Positions 1 through 8,163 of a stretch of 64,000 nucleotides of DNA are shown one piece after another; the first letter of the stretch is position 1, and every line of letters begins with the position of its first letter. The DNA lies in the NCBI RefSeq assembly GCF_029714185.1, contig NZ_CP121671.1, forward strand, positions 3,720,001 to 3,784,000. Reading direction: 5' to 3'. Origin of the DNA: Halobacillus naozhouensis. Lineage in GTDB: Bacteria > Bacillota > Bacilli > Bacillales > Halobacillaceae. The translations under genes and the position numbers were made by a program. The notes below the pieces were generated by a model, which ran no database searches, had not been told where the DNA came from, and was given only the letters and a program-made list of their open reading frames with translations.

Positions 1-9
1 AGCGGCAAC

Positions 10-19
10 ACCTCCTTTG
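10..19 (-). promoter_or_regulatory. Ribosome binding site of a gene that starts just outside the left edge
   Basis: On the minus strand the sequence reads AAAGGAGGTG followed by nine bases to the window edge. This is a near-perfect Shine-Dalgarno, so another minus-strand gene, probably the next member of the uronate locus, starts at or just beyond base 1. Nothing of its coding sequence is visible. Confidence 0.6.
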
Positions 20-39
20 AGGCTGACTATTCTAACGAA

Positions 40-1056
40 TCACCCCTCAAACTCAACTAAGGCAGCCTGCAAAGCCTTAATGTAACCAATTGAATAAGCA
101 AAACCTATACTTGATGGACTCCAGCCAATATTTGAGTAAGCCCAATGATTACTCATATCTGGAACATCTCCTTCCATAAGGGGTACATGATCCGGGTTTA
201 TACATCCGTCGAACCCTACTTTTCTAAGTTCCAGCATGATTTTGAACATGTTCATATCCCCATCATCTAGTAATGCTTCTTCAAAGGCTCCTGCGGTAGG
301 CAAACTCCCTCTAACATTTCGGAAATGAATGAGGAACAGCCTTCCCTTTCGTCCATAGTGATTAATTTCATCTAAGACGAGTGAGCTCCCACCTTCTTCC
401 GCTCTTGTACCGACACAGTAAATGTAACCTACGTTTTTATTAGGAAATTCATCAATAATCCGATGGTAACCAAGTCCTCCGAAAGGAGTGTCAGGGTGAG
501 GCGTGTCGGAGGGGTGCATACCAATTCTTACACCGCTGTATTCTGCAGCAGGAACAATCTTGCTATATACTTCTCTAAATTTATTCCTCCATTGTTTTGC
601 TTCCTCTAAAGTAGGTGTCGTGATGCCCTGATCTTTTTGATACCCCAGACTTTCGCCTCTAGAAATCGCACCACCCCTTTGCTCTGCAGGATAACTTTGA
701 GTAAGTCCTTGAAATACATCTCCAGCAAATCGCTGCCGTACTAGCTTAATCCCTGCTTCCGCAAACACTTCCACAGATTTGACAGCGTTTTCAATTTGGT
801 GCTCTTGTCCCTGTTGATCATTCATGAATTCATGGGTAATATTGGGAAGAGTGACTCGATTAATATCCAATCCCCAGGAGCGAATTCTTCTAATTTGTTT
901 CAACAATTGGTCTAAATCGGGGTAACCTTGTTCTTTTACTCCGGGGAAGGAAGATCCATTACCTAGATCGATGCAGTCTACCCCCAGTTGGCTCAGCTGC
1001 TTTAAATCCTGATCTGATAAATCAAAGTAATTTACCGTTATAGAAACTTTCATCAT
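40..1056 (-). CDS. Mannonate dehydratase-like TIM-barrel enzyme (UxuA family)
   Basis: A 338-residue protein resembling mannonate dehydratase, which converts D-mannonate to 2-keto-3-deoxygluconate in hexuronate breakdown. Signatures of the family are seen in order: GMHPSDTP in the middle, a Cys-containing YCVGTR segment, HFRNVRG followed by LDDGDMNM, and a late PDHVP motif. These supply the metal-binding His, Cys and Asp residues of UxuA. At 338 residues it is slightly shorter than typical UxuA (about 350–390). It lies downstream of the GntR regulator and the keto-deoxy-sugar enzymes on the same strand, which supports a uronate role. The start is one of two adjacent ATG codons (1056 or 1053) after an AAGGAAG-type ribosome site. 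A related sugar isomerase/epimerase activity cannot be excluded. Confidence 0.75.
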   Translation of the reverse strand: MMKVSITVNYFDLSDQDLKQLSQLGVDCIDLGNGSSFPGVKEQGYPDLDQLLKQIRRIRSWGLDINRVTLPNITHEFMNDQQGQEHQIENAVKSVEVFAEAGIKLVRQRFAGDVFQGLTQSYPAEQRGGAISRGESLGYQKDQGITTPTLEEAKQWRNKFREVYSKIVPAAEYSGVRIGMHPSDTPHPDTPFGGLGYHRIIDEFPNKNVGYIYCVGTRAEEGGSSLVLDEINHYGRKGRLFLIHFRNVRGSLPTAGAFEEALLDDGDMNMFKIMLELRKVGFDGCINPDHVPLMEGDVPDMSNHWAYSNIGWSPSSIGFAYSIGYIKALQAALVEFEG

Positions 1057-1178
1057 CCTTTTTCTTCCTTTCTACCAATAATAGTTACATAGCTGAAGCT
1101 AGAGTGTGTAGCTTTCCATTTTATAAAATGAAAAACTCACAATTTATTTACCAGCCGGGGTGAGCTTGTGAGTAAAGA

Positions 1179-1889
1179 TCAAAAAACATCACGTGAATGA
1201 ATGATCTTCATTACTTTGTTCCTGCCATACTCCAGATGCTCTCTTAACTTAGTGTAGGCTTCCAACACATCCCGTTTTTTCAGAGCATTATAAACTTCTA
1301 TATGCTGCTCTACAGTTGCCTCGCGGTTTTTATATTCCTGTGATACTTTGTTTAATACTTGATCAACCATGCTAAGCAGCGGATCTACTAACCCTTCGAC
1401 GAATGGATTGTTGGCACTATTGGCAATAATTCGATGGAATTCCTTATCGTGCTCTGAGTAGTCATCTGCTTCACTCATATCTTCAATTGTTTGTTTTAAT
1501 TTCCCTAACTGCTCATCTGTTATTTTTTCAGCAGCTAAAGTAATTAACCCCAGTTCAATGGATATTCTTGCTTCAATAATTGCTGAAAAATCTCCCGTTG
1601 ATAAGGCAAGCATTCGGTAAAATGGCTCACTTCCCACTCTTTCTGAAAAATAGGTCCCTTCCCTCGTTTTACGACGAATAATACCGAGAGTTTCTAGTGA
1701 ACTCATTGCTTCACGTAGAACAGGTCTGCTTACATACAATTCCTCCATCAACTTAGGTTCTGAAGGCAGCTTGTCCCCCGGTTTAAAGTGGCCACTCTGT
1801 AATAGTTGAACAATCTGGTCCACAACTTGCTTGGAAAGTGTTTTTCTTTTAACTGATTGAAAACCCACATTCTTCTGGTTTAATGTCAT
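1179..1889 (-). CDS. GntR-family transcriptional regulator, FadR subfamily (FCD ligand domain)
   Basis: A 236-residue regulator. The N-terminal winged helix-turn-helix carries the GntR hallmark FKPGDKLPSEPKLMEEL followed by SRPVLREAMSSLETLGII. The C-terminal all-helical FCD domain has a conserved His (DKEFHRIIANSANNP) that usually helps bind a metal and a small acid ligand. I chose the ATG at 1889 because AAAGGTGA lies six bases upstream; a longer reading to 1949 would run through the probable operator. Two palindromes of the FadR type TNGTNNNACNA lie upstream of this gene (1939–1949) and upstream of the kdgD-like gene (4537–4563). It is therefore probably the autoregulated repressor of the surrounding uronate/aldarate genes, released by a pathway intermediate. 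Confidence 0.85.
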   Translation of the reverse strand: MTLNQKNVGFQSVKRKTLSKQVVDQIVQLLQSGHFKPGDKLPSEPKLMEELYVSRPVLREAMSSLETLGIIRRKTREGTYFSERVGSEPFYRMLALSTGDFSAIIEARISIELGLITLAAEKITDEQLGKLKQTIEDMSEADDYSEHDKEFHRIIANSANNPFVEGLVDPLLSMVDQVLNKVSQEYKNREATVEQHIEVYNALKKRDVLEAYTKLREHLEYGRNKVMKIIHSRDVF

Positions 1890-1938
1890 AAAAATCACCT
1901 TTTTTAGTTTATTATAGTTTTTTCTACTATTTCCCTTA

Positions 1939-1949
1939 TTGTAAGACAA
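1939..1949. promoter_or_regulatory. Putative GntR/FadR-type operator upstream of the regulator gene
   Basis: TTGTAAGACAA fits the FadR-subfamily consensus TNGTNNNACNA. It lies 50 bp upstream of the chosen regulator start and matches the core of the larger palindrome at 4537–4563, which suggests autoregulation. Confidence 0.5.
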
Positions 1950-2034
1950 ATATAATCATTTATAAAAGGTGGCAAAGTGATGCAGTAAAGAATAGTGGGT
2001 AACTAAATATTTCCCTGAGCTTGTCCCCTCACAC

Positions 2035-3498
2035 TTACTTCACAAAAACCGTCTTAATCGCTGTAAAAAATTCAATAGCAGCCTGTCCCTGTTCACGAGA
2101 GTGGGAGCTTGATTGCTTCATTCCACCGAAAGGTGCTTGTAATTCCACACCGGCGCTTTCTGCATTAACTCTTACAAGACCTGCCTCCATATCATTAATA
2201 AACGTAAGCATTTTTTTAATGTTAGTGGTGAAGATGGACGCACTCAAGCCATACTCCACATCATTTGCCAGCTGAAGTCCTTCCTCTAATGAGTTTACCT
2301 TCATCAATGCAAGAACCGGTCCGAAAATTTCTTCCTGTGCGATGGCCATTTCATTCGTTACCCCTTCGAAAACGGTTGGCTGGACATAATACCCGTTATC
2401 ATAATCTCCGCCTGTTAGTCTTTCACCGCCAATTAAAAGCTCTGCCCCTTCATTAATTCCTTTGCGAATATAAGATAGAACCGTATCTAATTGACCTTCA
2501 CTTGAACTTGGACCCATCCATGTTTCATCCAATAAGCTATTTCCTACTTTTATCTCTCTTACCTTCTCAATCAACTTGTCCTTAAATGACTCGTAAACAT
2601 CACTCTGAACGATAACACGGCTGGTAGCTGTACATTTTTGACCAGTAGAGCGAAGCCCTCCGCTGATGGTTGCATTAACCGCCAGGTCAATATCCGCATC
2701 GGAAGCAACGATTACCGGGTTTTTACCACCCATTTCGAGTTGATACTTCCCTCCTCTAGCAAGTACACTTTGGCCAATCTGCCTCCCTACCTTATTGGAA
2801 CCTGTAAAAGTAATCCCGTTAACATCTGGGTGGTCTGCCAAACCTTGTCCAATTACTGAACCCTGCCCTGTCACCATATTTATAACGCCCGAGGGGAATC
2901 CTGCGTCTGCAAAGCATTCGATAACCTTCGCACCGGTTACAGCAGCCTCTGTAGCTGGTTTAATCACTACAGTGTTGCCATAGATTAAGGCTGGAGCAGA
3001 TTTCCATATCGGAATAGCAACAGGGAAATTCCAAGGGGTAATGACTCCTACCACTCCTAAGGGAGCCCTTGTAGTAAACATTAAAGCCTCACTATCCGTT
3101 GATGGGATTACGTCCCCAACTTTACGCAAACCTTCACCCGCATAATACCTTAAGATAGCAACACCGCGGGCCGTCTCGCCTTTTGATTCAGCTAGAGTTT
3201 TACCCATTTCTCTCGCCATACATGTTGCAATTTCTTCTAAACGGCTTTCGAGTATATCAGCTGCTTTATAAAGGTAGTCAGCCCTCTCATTCCCAGTTAA
3301 GTTTCCCCACTTTTTTTTCGCGGATTTAGCGGCGGCAATTGCCTCCTCCAAATCCTTCCGGGTCGATTTTTGAACAGATCCTACAACATCCTCGGTATTG
3401 GAAGGGCTTTCATTTCCGATAACTTCTTTTGATATCGATTCACACCACTCACCATCGACGTAATTTAAGAATATTTGTGTATTTGCTTTAACTGTCAT
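2035..3498 (-). CDS. Aldehyde dehydrogenase, probably alpha-ketoglutaric semialdehyde dehydrogenase
   Basis: A 487-residue NAD(P)-dependent aldehyde dehydrogenase. The family order is clear: VITPWNFPVAIPIWK near the cofactor site, FTGSNKVGRQIG, the ELGG-type QLEMGGKNPVIV with the general-base Glu, the catalytic Cys in STGQKCTATSRV, and EEIFGPVLALMKV near the C terminus. In Bacillus, a close homologue (YcbD/GucD type) oxidises 2,5-dioxopentanoate to 2-oxoglutarate, the last step of glucarate and galactarate breakdown. Here it sits 26 bp downstream of the kdgD-like gene that makes that substrate, so the two steps are consecutive. I chose ATG 3498 after an AGGAG site ten bases away; an alternative GTG at 3507 overlaps that site. 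Substrate choice is inferred from context. Confidence 0.85.
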   Translation of the reverse strand: MTVKANTQIFLNYVDGEWCESISKEVIGNESPSNTEDVVGSVQKSTRKDLEEAIAAAKSAKKKWGNLTGNERADYLYKAADILESRLEEIATCMAREMGKTLAESKGETARGVAILRYYAGEGLRKVGDVIPSTDSEALMFTTRAPLGVVGVITPWNFPVAIPIWKSAPALIYGNTVVIKPATEAAVTGAKVIECFADAGFPSGVINMVTGQGSVIGQGLADHPDVNGITFTGSNKVGRQIGQSVLARGGKYQLEMGGKNPVIVASDADIDLAVNATISGGLRSTGQKCTATSRVIVQSDVYESFKDKLIEKVREIKVGNSLLDETWMGPSSSEGQLDTVLSYIRKGINEGAELLIGGERLTGGDYDNGYYVQPTVFEGVTNEMAIAQEEIFGPVLALMKVNSLEEGLQLANDVEYGLSASIFTTNIKKMLTFINDMEAGLVRVNAESAGVELQAPFGGMKQSSSHSREQGQAAIEFFTAIKTVFVK

Positions 3499-3524
3499 TT
3501 CTATCACACTCCTATTTTTGATGT

Positions 3525-4451
3525 TTACACCATCTTACTTTTCAGTGGATATTTATTAAGAGTTTCATCAAGTATTTTCTCAAGTTGTTTGTAGTGGTCT
3601 TTTTCAACTGGAATAATTGGCGGTCTTACTGTATTTGAAACAGGGAGCCCCATGATCTCCATCCCAGCTTTTATTAGTGATACCGCGTATCCTTTTCTTT
3701 GTCTGCGAATGCTATTGATCGGAAGAATCACATCCTCATAAAGTTGGTTCGTAATTTCTTTATCATCATTCAGCACAGCCTCGTAGAACTTTCTAGAAAC
3801 ATGCGGAATGTAATTTGAAATGGCGGAAGAGTAAGAATCAAATCCTAACGGAACATATGTAGGCATTGTCACTTCAGCCATTGGCATCCCATTAAGCCAT
3901 CCTATTTGATTACCAATGTTTTGCGTAAACTCAACGTTACGTTCCATGTCCCCAGCACCATCTTTTAACCCTACGACCTGCGGAAACTCTACTAACTTTT
4001 TCAGCGTAGGTAAATCCAAAATTGCGTTTGCCCTCTGATAAAGAATCGCATTTAAGTCAGTACTTCGGATAATGGCTTTGTAATATTCATAAAGCCCATT
4101 CTGCTCTCCCTCAATTAAGTATGGGGGAAGGATTAAGTAACCTTCAGCCCCAAGCTTTTCAGATAATCTGGCTTTTTCCACCGCCTCGGATAAAGGTCCC
4201 CCAACTCCTGTATAAACGGGCACTCTTCCCTCAACGACGGAGACCGTCAATTCTACCATTTTTTCATATTCCTTTAGGCTTAAAGAAGTAAATTCTCCCG
4301 CCCCGCAGGCAACAAATATAGCTTCTAAACCTCCTTCTAATAAAAACTCAACGTTGACAGTTAACGCATGCTGGTCCACATTTCCCTCTTCGTCATAAGG
4401 TGATACCGGAAACCCCAATATCCCTGTTGGTGATTTTCTTTCAAAGTTCAT
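3525..4451 (-). CDS. kdgD: 5-dehydro-4-deoxyglucarate dehydratase (DapA/NAL superfamily)
   Basis: A 308-residue class I aldolase-fold enzyme expected to convert 5-keto-4-deoxyglucarate to 2,5-dioxopentanoate (ketoglutaric semialdehyde), releasing water and CO2. Seen in the protein are the start region SPTGILGFPVSPYDEEGNVD, the Tyr in ILYQRANA, and the Schiff-base Lys in VGLKDGAGDMER, all typical of the KdgD/YcbC branch rather than of dihydrodipicolinate synthase. Length is normal for the family. The GGGAGGGG ribosome site lies eight bases before ATG 4451. It is the first gene of the probable operon, with a 27-bp operator-like palindrome about 90 bp upstream and the aldehyde dehydrogenase directly downstream. 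Confidence 0.85.
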   Translation of the reverse strand: MNFERKSPTGILGFPVSPYDEEGNVDQHALTVNVEFLLEGGLEAIFVACGAGEFTSLSLKEYEKMVELTVSVVEGRVPVYTGVGGPLSEAVEKARLSEKLGAEGYLILPPYLIEGEQNGLYEYYKAIIRSTDLNAILYQRANAILDLPTLKKLVEFPQVVGLKDGAGDMERNVEFTQNIGNQIGWLNGMPMAEVTMPTYVPLGFDSYSSAISNYIPHVSRKFYEAVLNDDKEITNQLYEDVILPINSIRRQRKGYAVSLIKAGMEIMGLPVSNTVRPPIIPVEKDHYKQLEKILDETLNKYPLKSKMV

Positions 4452-4536
4452 TTAAATAACCCCTCCCATATTACCAATTTTCATTGTTTTCTGAATTATA
4501 GGATATTTATAATTATTTGTCAATTTTATTTTAATA

Positions 4537-4563
4537 CTATTTATTTGTCTGACAAATAAATAG
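4537..4563. promoter_or_regulatory. 27-bp perfect palindrome, probable operator of the uronate regulator
   Basis: Two perfect 13-base arms flank a single central base; the core TTGTCTGACAA matches the FadR-type consensus TNGTNNNACNA. A further half site (TTATTTGTC) lies about 30 bp closer to the kdgD start. Position in front of the first gene of the operon and the matching site at 1939–1949 support repressor binding. Confidence 0.6.
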
Positions 4564-4643
4564 TCCGGTGATCCGCGTGTGCAGAACAGAAAACCATTTT
4601 ATTTTTTCTTGCAAAGCATTTTTGTTGTTCTATTCCATTTCAC

Positions 4644-4688
4644 AAAAAAACAGGCCCGGAAGCTGATAGCCTCCGGGCCTGTTTTTTT
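4644..4688 (-). terminator. Rho-independent terminator after pta
   Basis: A GC-rich hairpin (ACAGGCCCGGA with its complement, loop TGATA, core 4650–4682) is followed by seven T residues on the minus strand. It also has T residues on the plus strand and may work both ways. Confidence 0.85.
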
Positions 4689-5658
4689 ATAAAGATTGAG
4701 CGGCTGTGATAATCGCAAGTTTGTAAACGTCATCTGAATTACAGCCACGTGATAAGTCATTAACTGGCTGGTTCAACCCTTGCAGGATCGGCCCGACCGC
4801 GTCAAAGTTTCCTAAGCGCTGGGCGATTTTGTAACCGATGTTCCCTGCTTCAAGACTTGGGAAAATAAACGTGTTGGCTTCGCCTTTCAGCGAAGAATCT
4901 GGCGCCTTCTTCTCTGCTACAGATGGAACAAAGGCAGCATCAAACTGGAATTCTCCATCAATCATCAGCTCCGAACTCTGTTCTTTAGCAAGCTTCAAAG
5001 CATCCGTTACTTTCTCCGTTTCAGGGGATTTAGCTGAGCCTCTTGTGGAGAAGCTTAACATCGCAACTTTAGGATCAATGTCAAACAGTTTTGCCGTATC
5101 AGCGCTAGCCAGGGCGATTTCAGCTAAGTCCTGGCTGTCTGGGGAAATGTTTATCGCACAATCAGCGAACACATATTTTTCCTCCTCGCGAACCATGATA
5201 AACACGCCAGATGTTTTTTTGATACCTGGCTTGGTTTTAATGATTTGCAGAGCAGGACGAACGGTATCAGCTGTAGAGTGAGCTGCACCACTGACGAGGC
5301 CCGCTGCCTCATTCATATAAACGAGCATCGTTCCGAAATAGTTCTCATCTTTAAGAATTTCGCGAGCTTGTTCCTCGGTCGCCTTGCCTTTACGACGCTC
5401 TACGAAACTGGCTACCATTTCATCGAAACCATTGTAATGGTCTGGATCAAGAATGTCTGACGTGGAAACATCGACACCTATCTCTTTCGCCTTCTGTTCT
5501 ACTTTTTCTTTATTACCAACTAGTACAGGTGTGACTAACCCTTCTGCTCCTAGTTTACTGACTGCGGTCAGAATACGTTCATCTAAACCTTCAGGAAACA
5601 CGACTTTCTTGCCTTTTCCGTCAATTTTAGCTTTCAATGTATCAAAAAGATCACTCAT
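4687..5658 (-). CDS. pta: Phosphate acetyltransferase
   Basis: A 323-residue phosphotransacetylase that interconverts acetyl-CoA and acetyl phosphate in overflow metabolism. The protein begins MSDLFDTLKAKIDGKGKKVVFPEG and keeps the family blocks LVSGAAHSTADTVRPALQ, MLSFSTRGSA and the C-terminal GPILQGLNQPVNDLSRGC. I chose ATG 5658 because GGGAGGG lies six bases upstream; an upstream in-frame start at 5679 adds seven residues without a better site. It is divergent from hemQ, the same arrangement as in Bacillus subtilis (pta–ywfI). A cre-like sequence about 90 bp upstream fits the known activation of pta by CcpA. Confidence 0.95.
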   Translation of the reverse strand: MSDLFDTLKAKIDGKGKKVVFPEGLDERILTAVSKLGAEGLVTPVLVGNKEKVEQKAKEIGVDVSTSDILDPDHYNGFDEMVASFVERRKGKATEEQAREILKDENYFGTMLVYMNEAAGLVSGAAHSTADTVRPALQIIKTKPGIKKTSGVFIMVREEEKYVFADCAINISPDSQDLAEIALASADTAKLFDIDPKVAMLSFSTRGSAKSPETEKVTDALKLAKEQSSELMIDGEFQFDAAFVPSVAEKKAPDSSLKGEANTFIFPSLEAGNIGYKIAQRLGNFDAVGPILQGLNQPVNDLSRGCNSDDVYKLAIITAAQSL

Positions 5659-5742
5659 GTTGGACCCTCCCATTTTCACTTCTGTACTATATGATAAGGT
5701 GTTTTGTGTTTAATGAAAAGTAATAAGATAGGAATTTTTTCA

Positions 5743-5756
5743 TTAAAACGATTACA
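5743..5756. promoter_or_regulatory. Probable cre site (CcpA) upstream of pta
   Basis: TTAAAACGATTACA matches the cre consensus TGWAANCGNTNWCA with one mismatch at the second base. Its position about 85–98 bp upstream of the pta start resembles the activating cre of B. subtilis pta. Confidence 0.5.
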
Positions 5757-5884
5757 TCTTCACTGTACCCTACTTTTTTGTTCACAATACGTTCACAGTG
5801 CTTGAAATGATGCTTCAGGGACGATTGTGTTATATTGAAGTAGGAAGTACTATTTAAACTTTAGATAAAAGGAGCGATTTTGCC

Positions 5885-6622
5885 ATGCCAGAAACAGTGA
5901 ATACAGCGGATGGTTGGTACGCCCTGCACGATTTCCGCTCAATCGATTGGACTTCATGGAAATATGCCAGCAGTGAAGAACGCGATCAGGCGATCAGCGA
6001 ATTCCACCAGTTGATTGGAAAATGGGAAGATACCGAAAAAAATAAACAAGGAAGTCATGCTTTATATACGATCGTCGGACAAAAGGCCGATCTCATGATG
6101 ATGTTCGTGCGCCCTACGATAGAGGAGTTAAATGAACTGGAAACAGCTTTTGATAAATCTAAGTTAGCTGAGTTCACTTATAAAGCTTACTCCTATGTTT
6201 CAGTTGTGGAACTTTCCGATTATATGGGAGAAGTGGATGAAGAAGACCCAAATATTAAAGGCCGCTTGAACCCTATCCTGCCGAAGTGGAATCATATTTG
6301 CTTCTATCCGATGGACAAGCGTCGACAGGGTAATGATAACTGGTATGTTCTTGAGAAGGATGACAGGGCCAAGCTTATGTACGCCCATGGCATGACTGGA
6401 AGGCAGTACGCAGGAAAGATTCGTCAAATCATTACCGGATCAATCGGATTGGATGATTGGGAATGGGGCGTTACGTTGTTTGCCCATGACGTACTTCAAT
6501 TTAAAAAGCTCGTATATGATATGCGCTTCGATGAAGTGACCTCTCGCTACGGAGACTTCGGGTCCTTCTATATTGGTAATATACTGCAACCAGAATTTGT
6601 GGATCAATTCTTTCACGTATAA
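5885..6622 (+). CDS. hemQ: Coproheme decarboxylase (chlorite dismutase family)
   Basis: A 245-residue protein that decarboxylates coprohaem III to haem b, the last step of the coproporphyrin-dependent haem route used by Gram-positive bacteria. The segment FYPMDKRRQGNDNWY contains the family Tyr region, and YAHGMTGRQYAGKIRQII supplies the proximal haem-ligand His. The closing GDFGSFYIGN motif is also conserved. AAAGGAG lies about ten bases before ATG 5885. The divergent pta neighbour is conserved in Bacillus, where the homologue is YwfI. It ends at a clear terminator. Confidence 0.93.
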   Translation: MPETVNTADGWYALHDFRSIDWTSWKYASSEERDQAISEFHQLIGKWEDTEKNKQGSHALYTIVGQKADLMMMFVRPTIEELNELETAFDKSKLAEFTYKAYSYVSVVELSDYMGEVDEEDPNIKGRLNPILPKWNHICFYPMDKRRQGNDNWYVLEKDDRAKLMYAHGMTGRQYAGKIRQIITGSIGLDDWEWGVTLFAHDVLQFKKLVYDMRFDEVTSRYGDFGSFYIGNILQPEFVDQFFHV

Positions 6623-6630
6623 ATCAAACG

Positions 6631-6669
6631 AAAGACAGCCTCCAATAAAGGAAGCTGTCTTTCTTTTTA
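6631..6669 (+). terminator. Terminator after hemQ
   Basis: AAAGACAGC and GCTGTCTTT form a stem around a short loop and are followed by CTTTTT. Confidence 0.8.
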
Positions 6670-6676
6670 CATTTAT

Positions 6677-6719
6677 TTCCACCTCAGGTCATCCAAAATT
6701 TGGATGACCTGAGGTGGAA
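6677..6719. repeat. 43-bp perfect palindrome between convergent genes
   Basis: Two perfect 21-base arms flank a single A. It lies between the hemQ terminator and the 3' end of the ABC permease gene. It lacks a strong T run, so it may be a stabilising hairpin, a bidirectional stop, or a protein site. Confidence 0.7.
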
Positions 6720-6739
6720 GTTATTTACAATCCGTTAGG

Positions 6740-7459
6740 CTACACGGCTCTTTTTTGGATGTTAAGGCTTCCGGCTGTGTAAAAGAGGATAAAGGCTGCG
6801 CCGATTGCGACAAGTAATGACTGGATTGGAACAGAAAATACTTCTCCTTGAGGCATCATCATTACGAAAGGCTGTACCCATGGATAAATCGGTCGGAATG
6901 TTTCTGAATTTGCAACTAAAATATTTGGTAACGTTAAGATCACATTTAACGTAAATGGAGCTGCAAAGCTTGACCAGATCATCGCCAGCCATAACGTTAG
7001 CGCAATCAACGGCAATGTGGAAACAAGTCCGCCTGCTGTGCATTTCAATACCAATTCGATCGGAACAGAACCCTCCATCCCTCTTATATACCCTGTCAAC
7101 ATAAAGATTGCAAAGAACATCACTTGGTTCACTGTAACAAGGCCAAACACGATTAAGAATTTTGCCAAATAGACCTGCTGCCTGCCCACCGGCATACTAA
7201 ACAACTGACGCCAACCCCCATGCTGATGTTCATATCGGCAAATGAATCCGGAAAACACACTAATCATTAACGGCAGGATTAGCAGTGAATGAGCAGGTAC
7301 CATCATCGTAAATAAAAATATCCATTCATTAGGCAATCCACTAGGGGGACTCCCTGTAAATCCGACAATCCCAGCTAAAAGAGGACTGATGAATAGCAGA
7401 ACCCACACCTTTGTTTTACGTATTTTCATAAACTCTGATGCTAATAGTGAGCGTACCAT
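6740..7459 (-). CDS. ABC-2 type permease, lantibiotic-immunity (LanG/MutG) type
   Basis: A 239-residue membrane protein with about six hydrophobic helices and a short polar N terminus (MVRSLLASEFMKIRKTKVWV). It resembles the paired roughly 230-residue permeases of LanFEG exporters, with the typical segment RYEHQHGGWRQLFSMPVGRQQVYLAKFL between the second and third helices. The partner permease directly upstream has the matching HSQTSWKQLLALPVKRRDVFVSKFL. An AGGAGGG site precedes ATG 7459, which also borders the stop of the upstream gene. Substrate unknown; peptide antibiotics or bacitracin-like compounds are likely from the family. Confidence 0.75.
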   Translation of the reverse strand: MVRSLLASEFMKIRKTKVWVLLFISPLLAGIVGFTGSPPSGLPNEWIFLFTMMVPAHSLLILPLMISVFSGFICRYEHQHGGWRQLFSMPVGRQQVYLAKFLIVFGLVTVNQVMFFAIFMLTGYIRGMEGSVPIELVLKCTAGGLVSTLPLIALTLWLAMIWSSFAAPFTLNVILTLPNILVANSETFRPIYPWVQPFVMMMPQGEVFSVPIQSLLVAIGAAFILFYTAGSLNIQKRAV

Positions 7460-8163
7460 CAGGCAATATCCCTCCTTTTGAAATCAAGTACTCCGACAGT
7501 AATGATAAGGAGGCCAACCAATAATCCCAGTCCCACAAATAGTAAAGGGTCCTTACCCGGGAACATCAGCGGCCATTTCCAAATCAGCCAGTCTGGAGCT
7601 TCATAGGCATAGGTTGAAAAAACGGCGCCAAATATGCCAATCGCCAATGGACCTGCTTGATTTTTAGCCACTATTGACATCCATAGTTGCAGAGCTAAAA
7701 CAGGCAGCCCTGCAAAGAAGGGATAGAAACTGTTTTCCAGGATGGCGAGGATTGGAAAGTCCCACCCAAACCCTAATCCAACGCCAAGGGCAATCGTACC
7801 GATAAATAATAAAATAGAAGAGATTCCAATCATCATAGCTGTCACGAGAAATTTAGAAACAAACACATCTCTTCTTTTTACAGGTAACGCTAATAATTGT
7901 TTCCAGGAAGTTTGGCTATGTTCAATTGAAGCGATTTGTGAAGCTAAAATCGTCATCCCTAATAATAGAGCCGGACAAACGAACATATTGACAAACTGAA
8001 TCAAACTGCCCCACTCATCCGGATGCTGCTGCATGATCCAATCATAACGCACACTATAGTTAACAACCTGAAGTGCAATCACCCCAAATGGCCCCAGGAA
8101 GACTAGCAGCCAGAACCACTTGAGCTTCACTTTTAATAAATCAGCTTGCAGAATAGGAAGCAT
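7459..8163 (-). CDS. ABC-2 type permease, lantibiotic-immunity (LanE/MutE) type
   Basis: A 234-residue polytopic membrane protein, about six helices, paired with the next permease and overlapping the upstream ATPase gene by 23 bp, so the three products are probably made together. GGAGG lies just before ATG 8163. The central cytoplasmic motif EHSQTSWKQLLALPVKRRDVFVSKF matches that of the partner permease. Together with the ATPase it forms a heterodimeric exporter of the BcrAB/LanFEG kind, which removes cationic peptide antibiotics from the membrane. Confidence 0.75.
   Translation of the reverse strand: MLPILQADLLKVKLKWFWLLVFLGPFGVIALQVVNYSVRYDWIMQQHPDEWGSLIQFVNMFVCPALLLGMTILASQIASIEHSQTSWKQLLALPVKRRDVFVSKFLVTAMMIGISSILLFIGTIALGVGLGFGWDFPILAILENSFYPFFAGLPVLALQLWMSIVAKNQAGPLAIGIFGAVFSTYAYEAPDWLIWKWPLMFPGKDPLLFVGLGLLVGLLIITVGVLDFKRRDIA

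Noticed and set aside
1179..1949. Longer GntR start (MSYNKGNSRKNY...)
   Set aside because: It has no ribosome site and would read through the probable operator; ATG 1889 with AAAGGTGA is better.
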